A DNA stretch of 64,000 nt from Halocaridina rubra (lineage: Eukaryota; Arthropoda; Malacostraca; Decapoda; Atyidae): positions 40,001 through 104,000 of the forward strand of contig JAXCGZ010003839.1 in NCBI GenBank assembly GCA_037179515.1. The letters are read 5' to 3'. The position numbers were made by a program, and so were the translations under genes. The notes under the pieces were generated by a model that saw only the letters and a list, made by a program, of their open reading frames with translations, made no database searches and was not told the origin of the DNA. This document shows, piece after piece, positions 1-10,234 of this stretch; positions within the stretch are counted from its first letter, which is position 1; each line of letters begins with the position of its first letter.

Positions 1-285
1 GTCTGCTTTAGCATTTTCGACATGTATATTTACGACCTCTCATCATGAGGTAAATATTCTCATTTACTGGTTATTTCTTATTTTTTAGTCTAGCATTGAA
101 TAGAGGATAGAGGGCAGGGAAATATTTATTCCTATCAAGTTTTTTAAGGCCATATCTGTCTCCTCGAGCTAGTCCTATGCCCTTTCCATCTGGTATTGCT
201 AACTTTAGAATTTATTGGCATTGTTGAAGGAACGTGGACTATGTCAGGCACTCAAATTTCCCCACATTTTTTTTTTACTGGGCCT
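1..285. repeat. Degraded direct repeat, copy 1
   Basis: This stretch is matched, with many substitutions and small gaps, by 1230-1502. Shared landmarks include 'tcctcgagctagtcc' (at 161 and 1392), 'gaggtaaatattctca' and 'ggaacttggac'-like sequence in the same order. The offset is about 1231 bases. No coding potential is visible in either copy. It may be an old segmental duplication or two copies of an unrecognised repeat. Confidence 0.7.
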
Positions 286-802
286 TCGAACCGGATAGGC
301 TTAGACAGTAAGGGAATTTTTCATGGGCAGCTTAGTTTAAGCCCCAATAGTGATCGATATAGTTTTGTTGGGTTAAACCTTGGGTAGTTTACAGTATAGC
401 GGGCTATGCCGCTCAACGACCTCATCCCTCCACTCAGGTAAGTAGTTCGATTTGAAGGTTAGGTAAGTATTTTTAGTTAGGTTAATCTAGCTACATGAAG
501 TTACATTTGTTTTTTTAAAATTTATTACCTTGGATTTCCTATCGTTCACCAAGCCCTGTACCTCATTTTAGTCTTAGCCTAGACGTGTGTGTTTTTTTCG
601 AGTGTATCAGTTTGCGGCATTTTGTGACTGATTGCATTCTAAGTTGACTATAGGTGTAAACCTGATTGTTAACCTGAATAGAGGTAGCCTATTGTGTATC
701 TACAAGTTCAAAACATTTTTCTCGTTAACTTACTGCATATCACCAGTGATGTGTGGTACCTTAGATATAACCTACTCCTTGATGTTTAGCATAAACATAG
801 AC

Positions 803-913
<111 letters not shown>

Positions 914-1229
914 GAACTTGCTCATTCCTACATTCATTCTTTATTTTGAATATGAAGAAGAGTTTAGTTTTTAGTTTACTTAGTTCTTAAGTTTGTCGAG
1001 CTGATGACAGCTAGTGTGCGAGGGCAGCTAGGGCAGTCGTCACTCAAACTTGGAAGAGGGATTGTCAGGAGGCAACTTAGTTGTTGTTACCATACTAACC
1101 AGTTGAGAAAATAGCAGCATTACCCTCGAAATTCTACAGCTGTCTCTCCAGCTAGATGAGTACAGGCCATTTATATATATTTTGATTATCCTTCCTAGAT
1201 TTTACTGATTTACCGGTTAACAATACCGT

Positions 1230-1502
1230 CTGTCTTAGTATTCTCTGCATGTATATTTATTGCCTCCTTATATTGAGGTAAATATTCTCAATTACTGGTT
1301 ATTTCATATTCATTTGTCTTGCTTTGAATAGGGTTTAAAGGGCAGAGAACTATCATTTATTCCTATAAAGTGTTTTTAGGCTATATCCATCTCCTCGAGC
1401 TAGTCCCGTGTCCTTTCCATCTGTTATTGATAACTTTGGAATTTAGTGGCGTTGCTGAAGGAACTTGGACAGAGTGCTAGCCATTTAAGTTTCCCCACAA
1501 TA
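1230..1502. repeat. Degraded direct repeat, copy 2
   Basis: Second copy of the sequence at 1-285. The two copies bracket the TA microsatellite and about 300 bases of unassigned sequence (910-1229). Confidence 0.7.
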
Positions 1503-1819
1503 GGACTTTTTCCCATGACCATAATTACGTAAATATAAGTGGGTAAATTCGAATGCCTAGATAGGTTACAGTATGTGGACTGGATAGGGGGGTGAGTGAA
1601 GGCATCGATTGCGCATTGTGTCCCATTCTGGGTATTATCACTGGAGAGGGGGAAGAATAGGAAGTTATTGAAAGGATGATTTTGGGGAAAAAGCACGAAA
1701 ATTAAATAATTAAACAATGAGAATTGCAGACCCTCTTGCCTTCTTGGAATACGAGATCTCCAGTCTGTTACTGGCTTTTTTTTTATTAGTTTTAGCTTAC
1801 GTGATGCATATGTAAGAAC

Positions 1820-1862
1820 TATTATTATTATTATTATTATTATTATCATCATTATCATCATC
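1820..1862. repeat. (ATT)n / (ATC)n microsatellite
   Basis: Imperfect trinucleotide repeat, ATT changing to ATC at its right end. Confidence 0.95.
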
Positions 1863-1885
1863 AAATAGTAGTCATATTGGCCAAC

Positions 1886-2030
1886 GGGCCAAATGGTAGC
1901 GCTCTTGACTAATTTGTCCGGTTGTGGCTTTGATTCTTGACAGTCAATAGGATTTTAATAGAAGGAAAGCACACCATAACCTATGGTGTGGGGACACCTA
2001 AACAATGCCAGTTTTCCCCGCCATTTGTGC
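1886..2030 (+). repeat. tRNA-derived SINE
   Basis: The head looks like a tRNA. An A-box-like 'aaatggtagcgctc' is followed about 35 bases later by a B-box-like 'gtggctttgattc'. The body after it (with 'cctatggtgtggggacac') differs from the main SINE family of this window, so this is a second SINE lineage. Confidence 0.55.
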
Positions 2031-2240
2031 GTGGTCTCAGAGAACAAAAAAGCCACGTGGACTTCTAGCTTGCACATGGGGCACTCATGGGCGTGATCTA
2101 TACATCAACAGATATAATTACAGATGGAATAAAAAGCTATTCCACTCCCTTAGAATAACCGCTTTGTATGCACAGACTGGATCTCTTTCTTTTACATTTG
2201 CGTTTGATAGTTATACCTAGTAGGCATGGTTTGATATGAA

Positions 2241-2378
2241 TACTCATTATAGGGGTGGACACAGTGTGGCTGCGGAATGAAGGCAGGATGCTCATTATAT
2301 CGCCCCGTGGTGGGTTTGAGCATGGATCTCTCTGTTCCTGAGCCGAGCATTCTAACCACTCACCTACCTTGGCTTTAT
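2241..2378 (-). repeat. tRNA-derived SINE (main family), minus
   Basis: Read on the minus strand it has a tRNA-like head (complement of 'tctaaccactc') and the complement of 'ccgtggtgggtttgagc'. It then has the family body ending in the complement of 'cattataggggtggac'. Some 17 copies of this family occur in the window; recurrent body motifs are 'aggaagggcatccagcc', 'ttaattccccagc' and 'cccctataatgggga'. Confidence 0.8.
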
Positions 2379-3176
2379 TACACGGCTTCATTGTAGGTGA
2401 ACTTTTGTCTGTTAACTTTTGTTTTGAAATGCAAGGTTAGTAAATATAATTGCATCATATGCAAATTTGGTTCAAAACCTGGTATTTTGAATCTGGTGAA
2501 TGTATTTGAAAGTTATTGTTCCAGCGTGTATATTTATTAAATTTATAGCACTTCTTGATTTTCAGATGGACGTATTTAAAAACTATGTTAAATGGTACAT
2601 TTAGATTTGCACATCCACGTATACTCTAGCAAATGACCTCATTCCATGTACTGAATCTGCCAACAGAGAAAGTCGGCATGTTCTCTACAGATCATGAGAT
2701 AAAAAGAATAGGCAAGTCACCTGTCTTTCCTTTTGCGTTCGTTTCTTGGGCGAAAAAGAAATGGTACTGCATAATGCCAGAACACTTAAAGATGCTATTT
2801 TGTCATTGACCAAATACATATAACGATTTTCTCCATATGTAGGCTTAGGTGAGAGGGATTGCGAATGGCTTAGATACTGCAACCCACTCCATCAAATCAC
2901 TTCAAGAGATTCTGACGAAGATGCGTTTACTTTTAATAAGTGTGTTTTTTTTCCTAAAAGTGCATTTTAAAAAGCATTTATAAATTATAACAGATGAGAG
3001 CTAGCATGTCATGATGACATTCCTTTTACAACAGTTCATTTGCTTTGTTGGTGGGCCAGCCTGCTCTATGTAATGGTAAGTACATACAAGATCTCATTTA
3101 TTCAGACCTGTGTAAAGTCGGCAAACTATCCCATAGAATTGGTGTATCGAGCTGATTATCCTTGATAGCAAATGTG

Positions 3177-3215
3177 GGGACCACCATAGCCGAGTGGTTA
3201 GAATATAATGTACAT
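3177..3215 (+). repeat. SINE head fragment (main family)
   Basis: Only the tRNA-like head remains ('catagccgagtggttagaat'); the conserved body is missing. Confidence 0.5.
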
Positions 3216-3324
3216 TAGTTATAATTTGGTTCATAGAGGGTTGTCTAACTGATGAGACCTGCTTTTTAAATTTAGCTGTATGTAGAAAACTGTGTTCTTT
3301 TACATACATTTTATTTATATAGAA

Positions 3325-3500
3325 AAGCCATATTCCCTTTTATAATGAAGGTGGCTGAGTCTAAGCCAAATGCTGGAGACTCTGTGAGAGGAAACACATA
3401 GGTGATTCCCAGTTCCCTCGCTCAGTTCCGTTTAGTGGACTTTCACGACATGTAGGAGATCACAAGGTGAACACAGAGGAGGTATTCTTGCCCATGTTTT
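3325..3500 (+). repeat. Second short interspersed repeat family
   Basis: Shares 'ggtggctgagtc' and 'ttcccagttccctcgctc', followed by 'gtggactt', with copies at 42571-42760 and 57345-57480. More diverged relatives lie near 14270, 34494, 35380 and 49575. The 'gctgagtc' and 'agttccctcgc' motifs resemble tRNA A and B boxes, so a SINE is likely. Confidence 0.6.
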
Positions 3501-3652
3501 AGGGGGAAAATATGAATCTTGTTAATTTATCTTGTTTTAAGCATCTCATGCTGCTATATTTTAATTCAAATATTGCCATTAATTTATGTAAATTTGCTGG
3601 GTTTTATGCCTCTCATTAATGCATGTATCTGTTAGAAAGATATAGCAGTCTG

Positions 3653-3795
3653 GGGGTTGCAGTTGCTAAGTTGTCGAGAGTCAGGATGTGTATAACGTGG
3701 GTTCTATCCCCAGGGGGCAAAAGTAAGGGCATCCACCATAATCCTGTGTCTGTCTTCCCCTATTTGAATGGGGACTAATTGTGCTTAGGAAGATA
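3653..3795 (+). repeat. tRNA-derived SINE (main family), diverged
   Basis: Diverged head ('ttgctaagttgtcgagag'), a B-box-like 'gtgggttctatcccc', then 'aagggcatccacc' and 'tttgaatggggactaatt', in the order of the family body. Confidence 0.6.
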
Positions 3796-4332
3796 TATCG
3801 CCCTGGTCATAATAATCGTTCATAAATACTTGCATAAAAAAAAAAATTGGTATGAGTTTTTATACTATGTAATTTTGTAAGGTTTTAAGTTCGTACAAAA
3901 TTAAGTTTGTTATTGTCTTGAATGCTATAACAGCCTTCCCATATTCAAAAGTAGCTGTTTGTTACTACTTGTATAGAAAGCATTTAATTTATTTTGATGA
4001 AAATGACTCGCAATGCAAACACGCTAGGTTGTAATTATTATAGAAAACTTGTTCCTTTTACATTATGAACGAAGACAAATATCTTGTTTCCAGATAAAAA
4101 AAAAGTCGCTGTAATAGTTGATTGACTAAACGCATGCATTGCCTCGGTTGCTGTCATTATCGTCATTTGTAATACATTGAAAATTATTTTTGTATTTTTC
4201 TTTTATAATTGCTTTGTGCTTCATGGCGCAGTACACAATAGGTAATTTTTTTTAAGACTTGCCCACATTACTTGTAAGTGGAAGAAATTTGATGCATGAA
4301 GTGCAATGTAGTTATTTTACATTGAAATGTGG

Positions 4333-4452
4333 GGGACCTTGGTGGCCAAGTCGTTAGAATAATCAACTCACAGGCATTTAGGAAGTGCATCCAGCCTTTT
4401 AATTCCCTAGCTTCAATGTGTTCACCCACATAGCGGGGAGTAATAATGATCC
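4333..4452 (+). repeat. tRNA-derived SINE (main family)
   Basis: Head 'ggtggccaagtcgttagaat', then 'aggaagtgcatccagcc', 'aattccctagctt' and 'gcggggagtaataatgatc'. It sits at the left end of a larger segment that looks duplicated around 6600-7080. Confidence 0.75.
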
Positions 4453-4950
4453 ATAAAAAGTAGATTCATGTTACTTTTGAGTGTTTAGGGTATGTTTATA
4501 GAAGTTTATAACGTGTTAGCATTTATAGAATTGAAGTCTTTAATTTTTATTAGAAAAAACACATCTTTATAAGTACCACAATCTACTTGTTGGGTTATTA
4601 CAGGTAATGTGACCTCTTTGGCTGGAAACTCCTCTAAGGGTGGTGCTGAGGTTGCATAACTTGGGAATGCAGAAAGTTGGTGACAGTATAAATACCTCTA
4701 ATTAAAAAAAATTAAAGTAAGAATATAACTTTCTTCTGCCTTCTTATTCCCCATGGGTTAAGTCGAATATATCTTATTTACAAAATATATGTATTTTTGT
4801 AATACGTAGTATTATTTTTTTTCTCAGTACATTTAAATGCAAGGGAACTTGTAGAATATCCACATATGTAACAGACGGAAACAAGATTGTCATAACCTGG
4901 GTACTTGCATTGTGATTTGCATTTTACATTTATTTTTTTTCTCCAAGTCT

Positions 4951-5122
4951 CCATTATAGGGGTGGACGCATTATAGTTGGGGAATGTGGATGCATTATAG
5001 TTGAGGAATGTGGATGCATTATAACTGGGGAATTATGGCTGGGTGCCCTTTCTAACTCCCTACTGTGGGCTCGATTGCATGCCTGTCACTTCTTGAGTAG
5101 AGTATTTTCAGACTACGCTATT
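4951..5122 (-). repeat. tRNA-derived SINE, minus, with short internal amplification
   Basis: Complement of the family body and head. Near the body end a unit of about 25 bases containing 'gtggatgcattatagttg' is present three times with small changes (about 4966-5030). This is one of three copies in the window with an amplified internal segment. Confidence 0.75.
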
Positions 5123-5420
5123 GTTGTCCCCAGAAAGCAAGGATAAATGCAGCCGTCATTATTTTCACATATTAAAGTGGAAAATTAATTTTTGAACTAA
5201 AAAGAAGTCTTACCATCCTGTTTTAAATTTTCTTACCACAAATAAAAACTCTTGATATCCTGTTATGTAAATTTTATTCAGTGGTTACCATATTGGTCAT
5301 TTTCTTGGGATAAGGTGCAGTGATAGAAGTATAAATTTACACAAAGTTGTCTGTAAACTCTGCAGACGTAACTTCCTTCCATATATTCTTAGTTTTATAT
5401 AAATTGTCAGTTTTGTTGCC

Positions 5421-5573
5421 ATTGTCACTATTAATCCCCATTATGGGGGAGGACATGCAGGTTGGAGTTGGAATATTGAATGGCTGCCTTTCCTACTGGC
5501 CTGTGGCGAGCCCACTTGCGGGGGTGTTTCTTTTGAGTCGAATGCTCTAACCTATTCGCTGCCACAGTCTCTC
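5421..5573 (-). repeat. tRNA-derived SINE (main family), minus
   Basis: Near full-length copy: 'gtcactattaatccccatta' at one end and the complement of the tRNA-like head ('gaatgctctaacctattcgc') at the other. Confidence 0.8.
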
Positions 5574-5834
5574 CTCTTGTTTTGGTTTACTCCATCATAT
5601 AATGAATATACCTAGCTTGGCAGGTTGACCTGTTAAGCAAACCATGCCATGAAAATATTCTTTGAATGTATATTTTAGTTGAGAATAGTTTTAGTCGGAG
5701 ATGTATGTACAAATGGTTCCTTTTTAGAAGAGGTGAAAGCTTTAGGAGTTTAGTGTGGCTAGGTACACATTGTTGTATGTGATTTATAAGGTTTTAAAAA
5801 TATATTTTAAGTGTGCATATCAAGTATGCATGTT

Positions 5835-5960
5835 CGTAGTCCCCAACTAAGGAGTGGGTTTGGTTCCGACCAGCCAGTCGTAAGGTGAAATGGTTGTAAA
5901 TTGGGGCATTAAATCAATGACCGTCATAAAGCAAGCATTTTCTATAGTGATATTAGGTTC
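5835..5960. repeat. Possible Tigger/MITE terminal remnant
   Basis: 'gtagtccccaactaaggag' followed by 'ttggttccgacc' resembles the ends of TA-flanked pogo-like MITEs elsewhere in the window (23809, 43206, 39992). I found no matching inverted end nearby, so the element cannot be bounded. Confidence 0.3.
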
Positions 5961-6650
5961 TTTGTTAGATTTTTAATTTTAAATAAAGCAGTTTCCTAAT
6001 GTAAGAAAGAAAAACTTGTCCATGCTGCACAATAGCGATTCAGTATTACTTTTATATTGCAAATTTGTATTCCTTACATTGAAAAATACAAATTTTTCAG
6101 GATGTCAGAGCAATAGTTGTCGTGCCTTAAGGTACCTGGCTCAATAGCCCAAAGTCCCTAGGGAAGGCTACTGCTGTTCCACAGAGCTCTCAGCGAGTGT
6201 ATGTTGTGTTGGTGTATGTGGTCATAAGCGGTGCAATTTTCCATAATGTGTGGGTATATAAGGTGATGTCGCATCTTGGAGAGGCATCACTGACGGAGTC
6301 ATCCAGCCTCTGATCTCCCACATAGGGCGCAAGTACCAGCAAGTATGTAATTTACATATTTTGAAGATTCTTCCTATTTCATTACAGTTAGTAATTAAAG
6401 ATCTGTGTGTTCTTGGATCCATTTGATTTCCTCATGCTTTTGCCTGTTGTTTGCATATGATTGTTTTGTAATGATTTTTAAAATTACTTTTTACATAAGC
6501 TAGCCCCAATATTTTGTGATTGAAGGACAGTATTAACATAATTAGAAATGGTTTTATAAAACTGAATAATCATGTGTTTATTACGGGTATGGGTACCTTA
6601 GTAGTGCAAAAGTTGGAGCACTTAATTTGTAAAGTGACACTTACAAAAGA
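5961..6650. other. No gene recognised
   Basis: AT-rich. The only structured part is about 6095-6350, which is less AT-rich and begins after a good acceptor-like 'aaatttttcag' (ending at 6099). All frames hold early stops, so I do not call an exon. Confidence 0.4.
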
Positions 6651-6735
6651 ACCCACCATGGGGTATTAGGAAGGGCTTCCAGCCTTAATTTCCTAGCTCA
6701 AACCTGTCCCACATAATTGGCATTAATAACAGAAA
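6651..6735 (+). repeat. SINE fragment (main family)
   Basis: Body only: 'ccaccatggggtattagg', 'ccagccttaatttcctagc' and 'cccacataattggcattaat'. Downstream sequence to 7080 parallels 4453-4790. Confidence 0.7.
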
Positions 6736-7086
6736 ACGGCAAACTAAAATATGCACCTACTTATTTTATGTTTTAATGAGTTTCTCATTTTTGTATTCTT
6801 AGAATTGCATTGATATTTAAGACATTGCTACTACAGTACAAGTATTAGTATGTGTGTGTCTTAGAGACTTCACTTACACAATTTGCCCATTTATTTATCT
6901 CATTTTAGGTAATGCAACCTATTGATTGGGAATCCCTGTAAAAGTGCTGATTGTGGATGCAGAAAATAATCAACAAAATTATATTTACATTTTAAATTCA
7001 AGTATTTAACAGGATTATAGTAACCCTTTTTTATGCACGCTTACTCCAATGGGATTAAGTAAATAGTCATATTTAGTTACTATTAA

Positions 7087-7390
7087 CTCTCGCGCAAGGC
7101 GAAGCCATTGGCGAGTATACATTTTTAGGGCCTAAATGCACCGCGACACCATTGGCGTCCATTTGAACCAAAATATTATTTTTAAAAAGTTACATTCACG
7201 TCAGTGACGTTAGTTTTTGGTTGAGCGCAAGTTCCCTCGGTAATTAGCAACCCTCTCCACTGACATGGCTTTGAGGGTAAGGAAAAAAAGAAAGGCAGTT
7301 TCCGTTTCCCTCACTCAGACCGTACGTCTCTTTATGCACACTATTCCATGCGGAAAAGAAAATTATTGAAACTTGTAGTGTGCGAGAGGG
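7087..7390. mobile_element. piggyBac-like MITE
   Basis: A 304-base segment flanked on both sides by TTAA (7083-7086 and 7391-7394). Its ends are inverted: left 'ctctcgcgcaa', right 'gtgtgcgagaggg'. TTAA duplication is the hallmark of piggyBac elements. The left end lacks two C residues present on the right. No transposase is encoded, so this would be a non-autonomous element. Confidence 0.6.
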
Positions 7391-7709
7391 TTAATATCTT
7401 TATAAAAGGAAATATAATAGTTGATAACATAAATGTTTGACTTGATAAGATGTAATGAAAATTGTCCTCTGTGCTGGCATAGCTGAATTGATGCTGTCAA
7501 GTAATGTCATGTCTGTAAAAAGGGTGTTCGTGGAGTGTAAGGGTATGAAATCATATTGTGAAGACTAAAGGAATGTGAGATGTGATTTGTTGCGGTATTT
7601 CATAGTTCAGTAACACTGGAGAAAGTACCGCGTAGTGTAATGGAACGAAGTGTAGGTTAGTTTGTATGACCCCATGCTTCACCTACCTTACCTGTATAAA
7701 TTGTTGTTG

Positions 7710-7760
7710 AATTTTAATATCAGATTTATACCGTACCTGTATAAATCTGATATTAAAATT
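7710..7760. repeat. Perfect 21-bp hairpin
   Basis: 'attttaatatcagatttata' (7711-7730) is followed, after a 9-base loop, by its exact reverse complement (7740-7759); one more pair closes at 7710/7760. The loop contains 'ccgtacctg', and 'acctgtataaat' occurs on both sides, so it may be a local inverted duplication. Confidence 0.8.
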
Positions 7761-7878
7761 TAATAGTTTAAAAAGTTCTTTCTTTATGGTGAATGAGTTT
7801 GTGAAACATACATTTGTATTTTCCCTCCAGAACATGACATGATATCCCAAAGAAGCTTGGGCTGGCTGCAACTGTGCT

Positions 7879-8909
7879 TACCTAATTGTGTTTACGGGAA
7901 AGAGCCCAAAGCTCGTATCTTCCCGTCTTCTGATCGCTTCCATTTTATACTTAGTGATACTTATCATACCTGTCCTTAAAACTATGGATTGAGATAGCAT
8001 TAAGTACCTCCTCGCTTAGCGAATTCCAATTATCAACTACTCTTACACTGAAAAAGTATTTCCTTACATCCTATCCTGCAAAGTTTTCTTACGAAGCTTC
8101 AAACTATGACCTATAGTTCAAGAGCCTGCCATATCAAAATATCGATCCCTATCCACTCTATCATAACTATGAAGAAATTTAAACTCACCATATCCCCCCT
8201 CAATCTTCTAGCTTCGAGTGATGGTAAGTCTAATTCCCTCAGCCTCTCATTATAACTGAGATTGCGTATTGCTGGCACCAGTTTCGTGGCATGTCTTTGA
8301 ACTTTTTCAAGCTTAGCTATGTGCTTTTTCAAGTGTGGCTTCCAAAAGGGGGCTGCATATTCGAGTTTTGGCCTCACATAGGTTACATAAATATTTCTTA
8401 ACATTTCCTTGTCCATGTGCCTGAAGGCTACCCTTACATTTGATAAGAATGCATATGCTGCCCGTACTATGCCATTTATGTGTATTTCTGGAGACAAATC
8501 TGCCAGTATGTTTACTCCTAGATCTCTCTCATTTTCAGTCTCTTGAAGTTGTACTCCAGCCACCGAGTAGTCAAGCTTGGGCCTTCTTGCACTTGTACCC
8601 ATTCTCATTACCTTACATGTTGAAGTATTGAATTTCATTAGCCACTTTTCTGACCACTCAGGCAGACTATTTAGATCCTCCTGAAGTTCTCTACCATTGT
8701 TCTCGTTTTTTACTTTCTTGACAATCTTTGCATCATCTGCAAACATATTCATGAATGAATTTGCAGACTGGTAGGTCAATTACATATATAAGGAACAAAA
8801 GTGGCCCAAAACTGAACCCTGTGGAACTCCACCACTAACTCTTCTCCATTCAGACACTGAGTGTCTTACTCTAACCCTCTGTTCCCTTCCTTCTAAGTAA
8901 ACTGTATAT
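7879..8909 (-). pseudogene. CR1-like LINE, 5'-truncated RT fragment
   Basis: The C-terminal part of a non-LTR reverse transcriptase and its 3' untranslated end. It is nearly identical to the longer copy at 62185-63652. The open part (8111-8779) begins at the catalytic FADD motif and runs through the thumb region ('EWSEKWLMKFN') towards the C-terminus. Similarity to the other copy stops at 8909 on the 5' side and at about 7879 on the 3' side ('acctaattgtgtttacggg', shared with 62188). Relative to the longer copy there is a frame break upstream of FADD and another in the C-terminal region. This is a dead insertion; the close match implies both copies are fairly recent. The CR1/jockey assignment rests on motif style. 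Confidence 0.85.
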
Positions 8910-10011
8910 AATATTAGTTGCTCCTAATGTTATAATTTTACATAGTAACCCTCGCCAAGTTTTTAAATATCAATTTACAAGATTAAGATTTTAAGACACA
9001 GTTGTCACTAAGCTTGCATGCTTTTAAACTGTGCGATTTTTAGCATACACATTTGGAAAATATAAAAAAAAAAGGCTAAACTCACTTTTCTTCAATAAAA
9101 ATTTTAAAAACTGCTGTAGGCTGCTGTTATTACGTATATTTAAATTGTATTAGGTAAGTTTAAGTACAGTATGCAAGAGGTTGAGAATAAATGAGCAAAG
9201 TATTGGTATATTCATGTAAAGATCTTGAACATAGGCGATTTTTTGCTTAAACAGAAAGTTTTGGAATCAATGTCAGCTAAAGAGGGACAGCTGTATGAGT
9301 CTCCGTAAGCAATATTTCCAACGTTTTTAGACATAGTGCATGCAGCTATAGCTAATGTATTAGCATTGAATATTGATGATTTTTGGAAGAAATTATTATG
9401 TCCAGTCAATTTACTCACGAAATCCTATGTAAATCTGCTTAACGATTTCCCATTAAAATATTCTTTTCAATCTCATACTACTTATTGTTCAGAGCTAGAT
9501 CGTAGATAAATTTTGTAAGTTTTATCTATAGTTCATTAAAGCTGTCATCATATTGGTATGTTTTGCATGTGTTGTGATTTTTAATGGTCAGCAGGGTTAC
9601 CTACATCTGAATGGATGTGAACTGCAATTAAATATAAGATTTTATTAGCTCTTTCTAATGGTAAACACACTCAGTGTACACCATTTAGTCTTTTGACTAC
9701 AGTATTTCCATCTGAGCTTGTTTATGATAATATATACTTAACAAAATCAAGGCATCAATGTGTTCTTTATGTAATAATAATTCTGTAGTGAACGAAATCG
9801 GTCCTATCATTTTCATTCTGCTATTTTTATTGAAATTTCTTGTTTTGCTTTAATGTGTTTTCTTTATTAGAACAGCATTGTATCACTATTTTTTCAAGAA
9901 CTTAATAAGGAAGGTAATATTTAGGGATTGTTAGAATGGTTCTACATTTATTAGGATAAGTGTCGCTCAATGACGTAGTAAGTTGAATTATGTATGTTTT
10001 TGTCATTGCAG
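8910..10011. other. No gene recognised; unassigned AT-rich sequence
   Basis: No repeat family of this window and no convincing open frame is seen. The right end (9985-10011) is a pyrimidine-biased tract ending in 'tcattgcag', read here as the splice acceptor of the candidate exon that follows. Confidence 0.4.
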
Positions 10012-10110
10012 AGAGTGCGACGTCATCATCACTTAAAACCCTTTCTAAGGTGCTGCGGTTTTTGGGCATGCGGAAGAGCCAGCAGCAGCGTAGATCTCTA
10101 AACCTTAAAT
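10012..10110 (+). CDS. Candidate internal exon of an unrecognised host gene
   Basis: This 99-base segment (33 codons, length divisible by three) follows 'tttttgtcattgcag' and is followed by 'gtaggt'; an alternative donor 'gtgaaa' lies four bases later. One frame is open throughout, starting at 10014. It reads as a basic, serine-rich peptide: SATSSSLKTLSKVL, then RFLGMRKSQQQRRSLNLK. GC content and codon use are clearly higher than in the flanks. The two other forward frames contain stops. I do not recognise the protein. It is not part of any transposon identified here, although the LINE starts only about 70 bases downstream. If real, the rest of the gene lies outside recognisable parts of this window and its introns are long and repeat-filled. 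Confidence 0.45.
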
Positions 10111-10234
10111 GTAGGTGAAACTATGTATACATTTTCTCATATTTAGTCTGATTAAATAAATATCCTTATTTTCAAATAATGTCGTAAAAGGCGACTAAAA
10201 GTGGACGGGGCGGGGGGACTAGGAACCCCCCCCC

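Noticed and set aside
1424..1864. 146-codon minus-strand frame
   Set aside because: Begins in an ATT/ATC repeat and crosses the degraded direct repeat; no motif.
3177..3215. Possible functional tRNA gene (and similar heads across the window)
   Set aside because: No complete cloverleaf or proper acceptor stem; the heads recur attached to the same non-tRNA body, so they are SINEs.
6099..6134. Micro-exon after 'aaatttttcag'
   Set aside because: Good acceptor but only about 35 bases, with stops in two frames and no supporting neighbour exon.
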